NCBI RefSeq assembly: GCF_001951155.1
Contig: NZ_CP016359.1
Location: 1,140,001 to 1,204,000 of the forward strand
Origin: Christiangramia flava JLT2011
GTDB taxonomy: Bacteria > Bacteroidota > Bacteroidia > Flavobacteriales > Flavobacteriaceae
DNA length: 64,000 nt
Reading direction: 5' to 3'
The translations under genes were made by a program, and so were the position numbers. The notes below the pieces were generated by a model. The model made no database searches, was not told the DNA's origin, and saw nothing but the letters and a program-made list of their open reading frames with translations. This document shows, piece by piece, positions 37,586-46,164 of this stretch (position 1 is its first letter; each line of letters begins with the position of its first letter).

Positions 37586-38148
37586 TTCGAATAGATTCTG
37601 ACCCAAATAATCCATAAGATAAACACCGTGCCGTAGATGGCCAAAGGAAAAAATACCGAATGTAGGAATCCGGAATATTGCGGGTATTCAAATAAACCTA
37701 CGGAAAGTAGGACGATTCGCAGGATGTTCATACTATAAATAATTGCCGAACCAGCCAGGATATATAAAAAAGTAGTTGAAGCTTTTCCGTAGAAAGAAAG
37801 AATGAACGACAGGAACAGGATGATCACGCTAATGGAATTACAACCTTCCACGATACCGGCCAGGAAAACATCTTCCACCATTAATTTCATGGAGAGTCCG
37901 CTGGAATGCATGACCACCTGCACCTCATAGCCGAGGGCGGCCATCAATTCGCCACTTTGCCGGGCTACCAGTCGGGTAACAGGATCTGGCACCGGCGGAT
38001 CTTTCTCAAAAAAATGAAGGTAGCCGCTGTACAGACTGGAGAGCAGGAAATAACTGCCCAGGAATATAAAAATGAAACGAATGACGAGTCTATATTTCCT
38101 GAAGAGTCTGAGCAATCCTAAAATTGTGTTTTTCACAAATTTAGCCAA
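37567..38148 (-). CDS. xrtF: Exosortase family protein XrtF
   Basis: 193 residues with about five to six membrane helices. The exosortase catalytic triad is present: Cys103 in GIVEGCNSISV, Arg144 in MNILRIVLLSVG and His163 in YSGFLHSVFFP. Exosortases cut and re-attach secreted proteins that carry a short C-terminal sorting signal. The start is not ATG: TTG at 38148 or GTG at 38136. No protein with an evident C-terminal sorting tail is coded in this window. The gene is divergent from the GAF protein and overlaps its partner. Confidence 0.9.
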   Translation of the reverse strand: MAKFVKNTILGLLRLFRKYRLVIRFIFIFLGSYFLLSSLYSGYLHFFEKDPPVPDPVTRLVARQSGELMAALGYEVQVVMHSSGLSMKLMVEDVFLAGIVEGCNSISVIILFLSFILSFYGKASTTFLYILAGSAIIYSMNILRIVLLSVGLFEYPQYSGFLHSVFFPLAIYGTVFILWIIWVRIYSKWKKSA

Positions 38149-38178
38149 ATCCCTTCCGCTTCGGAATCAAAAATTGAA

Positions 38179-38186
38179 TACTTTTG
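38179..38186 (+). promoter_or_regulatory. Promoter -7 element of the GAF/fRMsr gene
   Basis: TACTTTTG fits TAnnTTTG and is followed by the usual GCA(C). It lies 17 bases before the ATG at 38204. This supports that start instead of an in-frame ATG at 38072 inside xrtF. No spaced TTG is seen. Confidence 0.5.
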
Positions 38187-38203
38187 CACCAAAAATTGTT
38201 AAT

Positions 38204-38659
38204 ATGCCTTTTGATAAATTACGACCAGAAATAGAAACCATCCTCCGCAATCCTGAGGAAGGTGTGGATAACAGGTTGACCGCGGTTTGCACGTTGTTAC
38301 AGGAAACTATCCCGTATTACGACTGGGTTGGATTTTATTTCAGAAATGGAGATAAAGAAGAATTGAAACTGCGCTCTTTTGCGGGCGAACCTACAGATCA
38401 TGAGATCATCCCATTTGGGCGAGGAATTTGCGGGCAGGTAGCTGTTTCCAATAAAAATTTCGTAGTTCCAGATGTCAAAGCCCAGGATAATTACATCGCG
38501 TGCAGCATTCATGTAAAAGCAGAGATCGTAGTTCCGCTTTTCAAAAATGGTGAAAACATCGGGCAGATAGATATAGACAGTCATACGGCCGATCCTTTCT
38601 CGCAGGAAGATGAAAGCTTCTTGGAATGGGTGAATGAAAAAGTTGCTGAAATAATTTAA
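38204..38659 (+). CDS. GAF-domain protein, free methionine-(R)-sulfoxide reductase-like
   Basis: 151 residues, one GAF domain. Motifs YYDWVGFYF, IPFGRGICGQVA, DNYIACSIHVKAEIVVPL and IGQIDIDSHTADPFSQED follow the fRMsr (YebR) family, which reduces free Met-(R)-sulfoxide. Cys76 and Cys100 have the same 24-residue spacing as the essential pair in the E. coli enzyme (Cys94/Cys118), while the position matching the third Cys (Cys84) is His66. The enzyme may therefore use a two-Cys mechanism. It is cytosolic and monocistronic, with a terminator following. It is divergent from xrtF. Confidence 0.88.
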   Translation: MPFDKLRPEIETILRNPEEGVDNRLTAVCTLLQETIPYYDWVGFYFRNGDKEELKLRSFAGEPTDHEIIPFGRGICGQVAVSNKNFVVPDVKAQDNYIACSIHVKAEIVVPLFKNGENIGQIDIDSHTADPFSQEDESFLEWVNEKVAEII

Positions 38660-38695
38660 GCTGAAAATACTTTACCAGATACCGTTTTAAATAAC

Positions 38696-38730
38696 AAAAA
38701 GCCCTTGTCTAGCGACGAGGGCTTTTTGTT
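38696..38730 (+). terminator. Terminator after the fRMsr-like gene
   Basis: GCCCTTGTC (38701-38709) pairs with GACGAGGGC (38714-38722), with one G-T pair and loop TAGC. It is followed by T5 and preceded by A5, so it could also act for the minus-strand mini-gene. Confidence 0.88.
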
Positions 38731-38749
38731 TTCGGCTAATTCAAAATCG

Positions 38750-38845
38750 TTATGCCTGTAGAAATATGGTCACTACAATTAATAGCAAAAATGCTACTAG
38801 TTGTAAGATAGACATGGCGTAGTTTTTTTCAATTTCATTTCCCAT
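38750..38845 (-). CDS. Putative 31-residue single-pass membrane mini-protein
   Basis: ATG at 38845 opens MGNEIEKNYAMSILQLVAFL followed by LLIVVTIFLQA and a stop. That is a short polar head with two Glu and two Lys, then one uninterrupted membrane helix of about 19 residues. A TATCTTAG box, one base off TAnnTTTG, lies about 23 bases upstream, and the terminator at 38701-38722 is placed to end its transcript. I know no family. It lies alone between the fRMsr-like gene and the MacB-like gene. The coding call rests on composition and flanking signals only. Confidence 0.5.
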   Translation of the reverse strand: MGNEIEKNYAMSILQLVAFLLLIVVTIFLQA

Positions 38846-38971
38846 CGTTATAGCTTTTTCGGATTGCTAAGATAACTTAGGGAAGAACTGAAAATGAGAT
38901 ATTTAACGAACTTTAGCCATTTTTAAAATTCCTTAAGATTTCTTTATTAACAGTTGAATAAGTGGCTACTG

Positions 38972-40225
38972 CTACATTCCTGTTCGGATAGCCTCGACAG
39001 GATCTAGCTTGGACGCGGAAATCGCCGGAATAATTCCTGAAATCAGGCCAATAATTGCAGAAACCAGAGTTCCGATAAAAATGTTAAAAGGCGACAACAC
39101 AAATTCGAAATCACCGGTAAACTGGGAAGCCACCAGGGAAACGATCCAGACCAAAAACAGTCCCACGAGACCGCCAATCACAGCCAGGATCACCGCTTCG
39201 AATAAGAATTGAGACAAAATGAACTTGTTTTTGGCGCCCAGGGATTTCTGGATCCCAATCAGGTTGGTGCGTTCCTTCACGCTTACAAACATGATATTGG
39301 CAATTCCGAAGCCACCAACCAGCAGGGAAAACCCACTAATTACCAGTCCAATCACATTCAGCTGCCCGGTAATATTGTCGATAAAATCAGTAAATCCTTT
39401 GATCTGGTTCACGAAGAAATTGTTATCGTCTCCGGGCTTGATCCCTCGTACATTCCGCATTTGCTGTTCAATTGTAGCGATAAATTCATCGTAATCCACA
39501 TCCGGCTTTGGCTTCAGCACAATTTGGGGATAAACCGTTCCTTTTTTGGTTCCGAAGATACGCCTGGCAAAATTCGCAGGCACAAAAGCCTGGCCATCGC
39601 GGGAAGAACCCATAAGCGACTGCCCCTGCTTTTCCAAAACCCCAATTACCGTAACCCGCTGGCCGTAAAGCCGCAACTCCTTCCCAATGGGATTGGAATC
39701 TCCAAAAAGATTGTCTTTGATCTCGCTTCCAAGAATGATCACCGGCGCACCACTAACTGATTCTGACTCGTTGAAAAATCGCCCGTTGGAAAGTTCCATC
39801 GCTTCGATATCATAATATTCGCTGGTTACTGCACCAATATCAACCCCGGCAGTGGTCACTTCCTGGTATTTGATGCTGGCACTGGGAACGCCCAATCCAA
39901 AACTAACCGCTTCCGCATCGGGTAAAGTCCGCTTGAGATGCTGGTATTCTTCGTAAGACATGTCTGGAAATTGTTCTCTTTTCCAACGGGGCACATCAGT
40001 AGGGCCAAAACTGAAACGCATGAGGATCACCGTACTGTTATCCAGTGCGCTGATACTGCCTTCGATTTCCTTCTTCAGGGAATCTACCGCGGCCAGCACC
40101 GCAATGATCGAAAAGATCCCGATCGTCACCCCAAGAAGCGATAAAAATGTTCGGAGTTTATTGTTCTTTAGCGCATTGATGGCGAAGATAAAACTCTCCC
40201 GAAGTACCCGCAGATAAATAAGCAT
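38972..40225 (-). CDS. MacB-like ABC transporter permease (FtsX/MacB_PCD)
   Basis: 417 residues, four membrane helices. The first lies at about 21-43 after KNNKLRTFLSLLGVTIGIFSIIAVLAAVDSL. A MacB-type periplasmic domain of about 230 residues follows (GAVTSEYYDIEAMELSNGRFF, PIGKELRLYGQRVTVIGVL). The C-terminal three helices start near NVIGLVISGFSLLVGGFGIANIMFVSV, and the end DPVEAIRTGM is the family tail. MacB permeases work with an ATPase and an adaptor to move lipoproteins, peptides or toxins. No ATPase or adaptor gene is adjacent, so partners are elsewhere. Confidence 0.92.
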   Translation of the reverse strand: MLIYLRVLRESFIFAINALKNNKLRTFLSLLGVTIGIFSIIAVLAAVDSLKKEIEGSISALDNSTVILMRFSFGPTDVPRWKREQFPDMSYEEYQHLKRTLPDAEAVSFGLGVPSASIKYQEVTTAGVDIGAVTSEYYDIEAMELSNGRFFNESESVSGAPVIILGSEIKDNLFGDSNPIGKELRLYGQRVTVIGVLEKQGQSLMGSSRDGQAFVPANFARRIFGTKKGTVYPQIVLKPKPDVDYDEFIATIEQQMRNVRGIKPGDDNNFFVNQIKGFTDFIDNITGQLNVIGLVISGFSLLVGGFGIANIMFVSVKERTNLIGIQKSLGAKNKFILSQFLFEAVILAVIGGLVGLFLVWIVSLVASQFTGDFEFVLSPFNIFIGTLVSAIIGLISGIIPAISASKLDPVEAIRTGM

Positions 40226-40338
40226 GGAAAACAGCTGGTTTTGTACAATTTAAAGATAGGACGTTTGTTCCTGAAATTCGTTACAAAATTTATTTAGAAT
40301 TCAGCCTTTGCTCCTTCTGCTTTTTTAGCTGAATTGGT

Positions 40339-40346
40339 TACTTTTG
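40339..40346 (+). promoter_or_regulatory. purH promoter -7 element
   Basis: TACTTTTG followed by CAGC fits TAnnTTTG, 22 bases before the purH ATG. The same element (TACTTTTGCA) precedes the fRMsr-like gene. No TTG sits at the exact -33 spacing. Confidence 0.5.
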
Positions 40347-40368
40347 CAGCTTTAACAAACACAACACA

Positions 40369-41901
40369 ATGAGCGAATTAAAACAAGCAAAATCTGCTTT
40401 AATTTCTGTTTTTAGTAAAGACGGGCTGGAACCTATCGTTAGGAAACTGGATGAACTCGGTTTTACCATTTATTCTACCGGCGGAACTGAAAAATTTATC
40501 AAAGATCAGGGTATCGATGTGGTCCCGGTTGAAGATATCACTTCTTACCCTTCCATCTTAGGAGGTCGGGTAAAAACCCTTCACCCGAAAGTTTTCGGTG
40601 GGATCCTGAATCGCCAGGATAACGATTCTGATGTTGCCGAACTGGCAGAATATGAAATTCCGCAGATTGATGTTGTGATTGTAGACCTGTATCCATTTGA
40701 AAAAACGGTTGCTTCAGGAGCTTCGGAACAAGATATCATCGAAAAGATCGATATTGGTGGGATTTCTCTGATCCGTGCTGCTGCCAAAAACTTCAAGGAT
40801 GTACTGTGCGTTTCTTCGGTAGACGATTATGCGGAATTTTTGGAAGTTATTTCTGAAAACAACGGAAAAACGAGTCTTTCCCAGCGTAAACGTTTTGCTA
40901 CGAAAGCCTTCAATATTTCGTCTCATTATGATTCGGCTATTTTCAATTATTTCAACGCTGAAGGTGAGGTGAATTCGTTCAAACAAAGTGAACTTTCCGG
41001 AAAGGAATTGCGCTACGGCGAAAATCCGCACCAGCAGGGAACTTTCTACGGTGATTTTGATGCGATGTTCGACAAACTCCACGGAAAAGAACTTTCTTAT
41101 AACAATTTACTGGACGTTGATGCTGCCGTGAATTTGATGAATGAATTTAAAGGCGAAGCTCCAACTTTTGCCATTTTAAAACATAATAATGCCTGCGGGC
41201 TTGCACAACGTGACACCATTAAACAGGCTTATGTAGATGCGCTTGCAGGCGACCCTGTTTCAGCTTTTGGCGGAATATTGATCAGCAATGTGGAAATTGA
41301 TGCCGAAACTGCTGAAGAAATCCACAAACTTTTCTGTGAGGTGGTGATTGCTCCATCTTATTCTGATGAAGCATTAGAAATTCTGAAGGGCAAGAAAAAC
41401 AGGATCATGTTAATCCTGAAAGACATTGAATTGCCAAAATCCCAGGTAAGAACCTGTCTTAATGGCGTTTTGGTTCAGGATAAAGATCTGAAAACCGATG
41501 CGGCAGAAGATTTACACCAGGCCACGAAAAATAAACCGACAGATGAGGAGTTATCTGACATGATATTTGCTTCAAAGATCTGCAAACATACCAAATCGAA
41601 TACCATCGTTTTAGCCAAGAACAAACAACTTTGCGCCAGCGGAACGGGACAAACTTCCCGAGTTGATGCTTTAAAGCAGAGCATTGAAAAAGCACATTCG
41701 TTCAATTTTGACCTGCATGGCGCCGTAATGGCGAGCGATGCGTTTTTCCCATTCCCAGATTGCGTGGAGATCGCCGGAAATGTTGGGATCACTGCTGTAA
41801 TTCAACCAGGTGGCTCGATAAAAGACGATTTGAGTATCGATTATTGCAATGAAAATAATATCGCCATGGTGATGACGGGAACGCGCCATTTTAAACATTA
41901 A
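40369..41901 (+). CDS. purH: Bifunctional AICAR transformylase / IMP cyclohydrolase
   Basis: 510 residues, normal length. It does the last two steps of IMP synthesis. The N-terminal IMP cyclohydrolase (about 1-150) is MGS-like: KSALISVFSKDGLEP, LGFTIYSTGGTEKFI, TLHPKVFGGIL. The AICARFT domain has ELRYGENPHQQGTFYG, AILKHNNACGLA (catalytic Lys-His), DPVSAFGGILISN, FASKICKHTKSNTIVLAKN and the ending GGSIKDD...MVMTGTRHFKH. The gap to mreB is only 40 bases with no terminator, so purH may be co-transcribed with the cell-shape genes. Confidence 0.98.
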   Translation: MSELKQAKSALISVFSKDGLEPIVRKLDELGFTIYSTGGTEKFIKDQGIDVVPVEDITSYPSILGGRVKTLHPKVFGGILNRQDNDSDVAELAEYEIPQIDVVIVDLYPFEKTVASGASEQDIIEKIDIGGISLIRAAAKNFKDVLCVSSVDDYAEFLEVISENNGKTSLSQRKRFATKAFNISSHYDSAIFNYFNAEGEVNSFKQSELSGKELRYGENPHQQGTFYGDFDAMFDKLHGKELSYNNLLDVDAAVNLMNEFKGEAPTFAILKHNNACGLAQRDTIKQAYVDALAGDPVSAFGGILISNVEIDAETAEEIHKLFCEVVIAPSYSDEALEILKGKKNRIMLILKDIELPKSQVRTCLNGVLVQDKDLKTDAAEDLHQATKNKPTDEELSDMIFASKICKHTKSNTIVLAKNKQLCASGTGQTSRVDALKQSIEKAHSFNFDLHGAVMASDAFFPFPDCVEIAGNVGITAVIQPGGSIKDDLSIDYCNENNIAMVMTGTRHFKH

Positions 41902-41941
41902 TTTTAGTACATTTACCAAACCTCAACACTTATAATACACT

Positions 41942-42970
41942 ATGGGTTTTTTTGACTTTCTCATTGAAGAAATTGCGATAGACTTAGGTACGGCCAACAC
42001 TTTGATTATTCACAACGATAAAGTTGTAGTTGATAGTCCCTCGATTGTAGCCAGGGACCGTACTTCAGGAAAAATTACCGCGGTAGGTAAAGAAGCCGCA
42101 ATGATGCAGGGTAAAACCCATGAGAATATCAAAACCATCAGGCCGCTTAAGGATGGTGTAATTGCCGATTTTGATGCCAGTGAGAAAATGCTCACCATGT
42201 TTATCAAAGAAATTCCGGCACTTAAGAAAAAACTTTTCACTCCTGCCTTAAGAATGGTTATTTGTATCCCATCTGGGATTACGGAAGTGGAGATGCGTGC
42301 GGTAAAAGAAAGTGCCGAAAGAGTGAATGGTAAAGAGGTTTACCTGATCCATGAGCCAATGGCCGCAGCGATTGGAATCGGTGTGGATATCATGCAACCG
42401 AAGGGGAACATGATCGTGGATATAGGTGGTGGTACTACTGAAATTGCGGTGATCGCACTTGGTGGAATTGTTTGTGATAAGTCTATCAAAATTGCCGGTG
42501 ATGTATTTACTAATGACATCGTTTACTATATGCGTACGCAGCACAACCTGTATGTTGGAGAACGTACTGCGGAAAAAATAAAAATACAGATCGGTGCGGC
42601 AACTGAAGATCTTGAAGTTCCGCCAGAGGAAATGAGCGTTCAGGGACGTGACCTTCTTACCGGTAAACCAAAACAGGTGAATATTTCGTACCGTGAAATT
42701 GCCAAAGCGCTGGATAAATCTATTCTTCGTATCGAAGATGCGGTGATGGAAACGCTTTCGCAAACACCACCAGAACTGGCTGCCGATATTTACAATACTG
42801 GTATCTATTTAGCCGGTGGTGGTTCGATGTTAAGAGGTCTCGATAAACGGCTTTCTCAAAAGACCGATCTTCCGGTTTATATTGCTGAAGATCCGCTTAG
42901 AGCCGTTGTTCGCGGAACCGGAATTACCCTTAAAACACTGAACCGTTACAAAGGAATTTTGATCAAGTAG
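41942..42970 (+). CDS. mreB: Rod shape-determining protein MreB
   Basis: 342 residues, actin-like. It polymerises under the membrane and guides side-wall peptidoglycan synthesis. Motifs: IAIDLGTANTLIIHND (phosphate 1), MVICIPSGITEVEMRAV, YLIHEPMAAAIGIG, NMIVDIGGGTTEIAVIALGGIV (phosphate 2), and YLAGGGSMLRGLDKRLSQKTDLPVY (adenosine). The N-terminal MGFFDFLIEEIA could serve as a membrane-binding helix. It is first of mreB-mreC-mreD-mrdA-rodA, all in one direction with tiny gaps or overlaps. Confidence 0.98.
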   Translation: MGFFDFLIEEIAIDLGTANTLIIHNDKVVVDSPSIVARDRTSGKITAVGKEAAMMQGKTHENIKTIRPLKDGVIADFDASEKMLTMFIKEIPALKKKLFTPALRMVICIPSGITEVEMRAVKESAERVNGKEVYLIHEPMAAAIGIGVDIMQPKGNMIVDIGGGTTEIAVIALGGIVCDKSIKIAGDVFTNDIVYYMRTQHNLYVGERTAEKIKIQIGAATEDLEVPPEEMSVQGRDLLTGKPKQVNISYREIAKALDKSILRIEDAVMETLSQTPPELAADIYNTGIYLAGGGSMLRGLDKRLSQKTDLPVYIAEDPLRAVVRGTGITLKTLNRYKGILIK

Positions 42971-42984
42971 GAAGAACCTGACCT

Positions 42985-43803
42985 ATGCAGCAGATTTTTA
43001 ATTTTCTTATACGGAATAAGAATTCGATTTTATTCTTAATCCTGCTTGCTGTATCTGTGTTTCTTACCATTCAGAATCATTCTTATCAGAAAAGCAGGTT
43101 CATCAGTTCTGCCAATTTTGTAACCGGCGGAGTCTATAACTGGGCAAACAATATCAATACGTATCTGCACCTCGACGAATATAACGAGCGACTCTTGGAA
43201 GAGAACAAACAGCTCAGAAATATCCTGCTGAACGTGAACGACAGTATTTCGCTGGAAGAAAAACTGGACAGCACGTCTTTTGAAGGGAATTACCAGTTCC
43301 GCACAGCCAGGGTGATCAATAACAATTTCAATAAACCCGATAATTACCTCACGTTGAATCGCGGGGAAAATTCGGGAATTCGAGAAGAACAGGGTGTAAT
43401 CACCAGCCAGGGGATCGTTGGAATCATCGATCGCACTAATAATAATTATTCCCGGGCAATTTCCATTCTGAACAGTCGGTCAAGGATCAATGCGCAACTT
43501 AAAAATACGAACCACTTCGGAAGTTTGATGTGGAACGGTAAAGATCCGAACACCGTACAGCTCATCGATGTGCCGAGACAGGCTCCGGTACAGCAGGGAG
43601 ACACCATCATCACCGGTGGTCGCTCACTTATTTTCCCAAAAGGCCTGCCGATTGGAAGTATTGAGAGTTTCGAACTGGACCAGACGCAAAGTTATTATAC
43701 GATCCAGATTAAGCTTTTTAACGACATGACCAATATTGGTTACGTGTACGTGATCGAGAACCTGAATAAAGAAGAAATCAAAGAACTGGAAAATGAACAG
43801 TAG
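42985..43803 (+). CDS. mreC: Rod shape-determining protein MreC
   Basis: 272 residues. One N-terminal membrane helix (NSILFLILLAVSVFLTIQN) is followed by a coiled coil (EYNERLLEENKQLRNILLNVNDSISLEEKL). Two beta-barrel-like subdomains come next, with NYLTLNRGENSGIREEQGVITSQGIVGIID and GDTIITGGRSLIFPKGLPIGSI. MreC in the periplasm activates PBP2/RodA. It starts 14 bases after mreB and overlaps mreD by 11 bases. Confidence 0.96.
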   Translation: MQQIFNFLIRNKNSILFLILLAVSVFLTIQNHSYQKSRFISSANFVTGGVYNWANNINTYLHLDEYNERLLEENKQLRNILLNVNDSISLEEKLDSTSFEGNYQFRTARVINNNFNKPDNYLTLNRGENSGIREEQGVITSQGIVGIIDRTNNNYSRAISILNSRSRINAQLKNTNHFGSLMWNGKDPNTVQLIDVPRQAPVQQGDTIITGGRSLIFPKGLPIGSIESFELDQTQSYYTIQIKLFNDMTNIGYVYVIENLNKEEIKELENEQ

Positions 43804-44299
43804 CATCGTAAATAATGTCCTGCGGTTTGTATTCCTGATCCTGCTTCAGGTGCTGGTTTTGAACAACATCAATTTCCTTGGGTATATCAACCCGTATCTG
43901 TACGTTCTGTTCCTGCTATTATTTCCGTTTACAGGAAATCAGACTTTGTTTATTTTCTGTGCCTTTTTACTGGGTTTAAGCATCGATATTTTTGAAGACA
44001 GTGGAGGCATTAATGCGGCTGCCTGCCTGGTTGCGGCATTCGTGCGCCCTAACTTACTGCGTTTCTCTTTTGGAGTAAGTTATGACCACCAGAATATCAG
44101 GCTGGCCAACACCCCTTTTGGCGCAAAACTCAGTTATATTTCTCTGATGGTACTCATCCATCATTTTGTTCTTTTTTCCTTGGAAATGTTCAGCGTAAGT
44201 CATATAATATTGATCCTGAAAAAAACGTTATTTTCAGGAATATTTACCGTCATTTTGATATTATTGAGTCTTACACTTTTCACCAGGAAATATAGATGA
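43793..44299 (+). CDS. mreD: Rod shape-determining protein MreD
   Basis: 168 residues with five to six membrane helices. NINFLGYINPYLYVLFLLLFPF and the acidic FLLGLSIDIFEDSGGINAAACLVAAFVRP segment are the MreD signature in Bacteroidota. It is part of the inner-membrane elongasome. It overlaps mreC by 11 bases and mrdA by ATGA, so translation is probably coupled across the three genes. Confidence 0.93.
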   Translation: MNSSIVNNVLRFVFLILLQVLVLNNINFLGYINPYLYVLFLLLFPFTGNQTLFIFCAFLLGLSIDIFEDSGGINAAACLVAAFVRPNLLRFSFGVSYDHQNIRLANTPFGAKLSYISLMVLIHHFVLFSLEMFSVSHIILILKKTLFSGIFTVILILLSLTLFTRKYR

Positions 44300-46164
44300 G
44301 AAAGTTTCTGCTTTACATCACTGTGTTAACCACCGGCCTCTTGTTCATTGGCAGGCTTTTCTATTTACAGGTTATTGATACTTCTTTGGCTATTCGTTCC
44401 AGGGATAATGCGATCAAGGTGGTGTATGATTATCCGCAAAGGGGGTATATTTACGATCGCGATGGGGAATTGATGGTTTCCAACCAGCCTTCTTACGATG
44501 TCATGGTTATTCCTCGGAATCTAAAACCTTTTGACACCACTGAATTCTGCAGTATTCTGAATTTGACTCGCGAGCAGCTGGAAACCAAACTGGATAAAGC
44601 ACGAATTTATTCTCCAATGTTACCTTCTGTCGTCATTCCGCAGTTAACTAAAAGTGAATACGCCGTACTTCAGGAGAAAATGCGGAATTATGAGGGTTTT
44701 TATATTCAGAAGCGATCTTTACGGGATTACCAGGTTGACCATAGCGCCAATGTGCTGGGTTATATCGCCGAAGTGAACCAGGGAATCATCAACAAAAACC
44801 CGTATTATATTTCCGGAGATTTGATGGGGCGTGCCGGCGTGGAAAGTACTTATGAAGAAATCCTGCGTGGCGTAAAGGGAGTGAAATATATCCAGAAAGA
44901 CCGGTTTAACCGCGATATTGGACCTTACAAAGAAGGAATTTACGACACGCTTCCCGAAAAAGGACAGGATCTCACCATTACGGTAGACAATGACCTGCAG
45001 GCCTATGGCAGCCGCCTCATGCAGCACAAACGTGGAGGGATCGTAGCGATCGAACCCGAAAGTGGGGAAATTCTGGCGCTCATCACCGCTCCTACTTATG
45101 ATCCCGCCAAACTCGTTGGCCGTAAGAGATCGGCCAATTTCACTGAATTGTATTACGATTCTATCGCCAAGCCGCTATATGACCGGGCTTTATTGGCGCA
45201 ATATCCCCCCGGCTCCCCTTTTAAGACATTAAATGCTCTAATTGGATTGCAGGAAGGTGTCGTAGACACTCACGACCGGTTCGCCTGCCATAATGGATAT
45301 GTGTATGGTCGCGGAAGAAAACTTGGATGCCACTCGCATTCGAGTCCGCTGGACATGATTCCCGGTATCGCGCAATCATGTAATGCCTATTTTGCCAATG
45401 TCTACCGAAGAATTATTGAAAAATATCCGACTTCGCAAGAGGGAATCGACGTCTGGAATGCCCACTTAAAGAGTTTCGGATTGGGACAATATATGGGTAA
45501 CGATTTAAGCACCGGGCAGCCTGGGAAGATCCCGAATTCTGATTATTATAACCAGATTTATGATTACCCAACTTACAAATGGTATGCAACTGCCACGCTT
45601 TCAAATGCTATTGGCCAGGGAGAAGTGCTGATGACACCTATTCAGCTGGCAAATATGGCAGCAACCATCGGAAATCGTGGCTGGTATTACACGCCTCATA
45701 TTCTAAAAAAGATCGATGGAGAAGACATTGAAATCAAAGATTTTACCACAAAACATCATACTACCATTGATCCTGCTAACTTTGAACCGGTAGTGGAAGG
45801 AATGCACCAGGTGTATAAAGCCGGAACCGCTTCTACCTTACAGATTCCTGGTATCGAGATTGCGGGTAAGACAGGAACTGCAGAAAACTACACCAAGATC
45901 AACGGAAAAAGGACCCAGCTAACAGATCACTCGATCTTTGTAGCTTTCGCTCCCGTTGATAAACCGAAAATCGCCATCGCCGTATTTGTTGAAAACGGGT
46001 ACTGGGGTAGCCGCTACGCCGGCAGGATTGCCAGTTTGATGATCGAGAAATATCTCAAAGGCACTATTACCCGCACCGACCTGGAGGATTGGATTTTAAA
46101 CCATAGCCTGGAAGATGAATACGCGAAACCGCTAAGTGGAGAACCTTTTATAATCAATCAATAA
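44296..46164 (+). CDS. mrdA: Penicillin-binding protein 2 (elongation transpeptidase)
   Basis: 622 residues. One N-terminal membrane helix (about 5-25) precedes a pedestal domain with YDYPQRGYIYDRDGELMVSNQPSYDV and a transpeptidase domain. Active-site motifs are SPFK (Ser307-Lys310; commonly STFK), SCN (361-363) and KTGT (525-528). It cross-links peptidoglycan with RodA, its glycosyltransferase partner encoded directly after the stop with no gap. Beta-lactams target this Ser. Pro in place of Thr after the nucleophile is a minor variation. Confidence 0.97.
   Translation: MRKFLLYITVLTTGLLFIGRLFYLQVIDTSLAIRSRDNAIKVVYDYPQRGYIYDRDGELMVSNQPSYDVMVIPRNLKPFDTTEFCSILNLTREQLETKLDKARIYSPMLPSVVIPQLTKSEYAVLQEKMRNYEGFYIQKRSLRDYQVDHSANVLGYIAEVNQGIINKNPYYISGDLMGRAGVESTYEEILRGVKGVKYIQKDRFNRDIGPYKEGIYDTLPEKGQDLTITVDNDLQAYGSRLMQHKRGGIVAIEPESGEILALITAPTYDPAKLVGRKRSANFTELYYDSIAKPLYDRALLAQYPPGSPFKTLNALIGLQEGVVDTHDRFACHNGYVYGRGRKLGCHSHSSPLDMIPGIAQSCNAYFANVYRRIIEKYPTSQEGIDVWNAHLKSFGLGQYMGNDLSTGQPGKIPNSDYYNQIYDYPTYKWYATATLSNAIGQGEVLMTPIQLANMAATIGNRGWYYTPHILKKIDGEDIEIKDFTTKHHTTIDPANFEPVVEGMHQVYKAGTASTLQIPGIEIAGKTGTAENYTKINGKRTQLTDHSIFVAFAPVDKPKIAIAVFVENGYWGSRYAGRIASLMIEKYLKGTITRTDLEDWILNHSLEDEYAKPLSGEPFIINQ

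Noticed and set aside
42248-42763. A 171-codon minus-strand frame antisense to mreB
   Set aside because: mreB is certain; the antisense frame is His/Phe/Asn-rich chance sequence.
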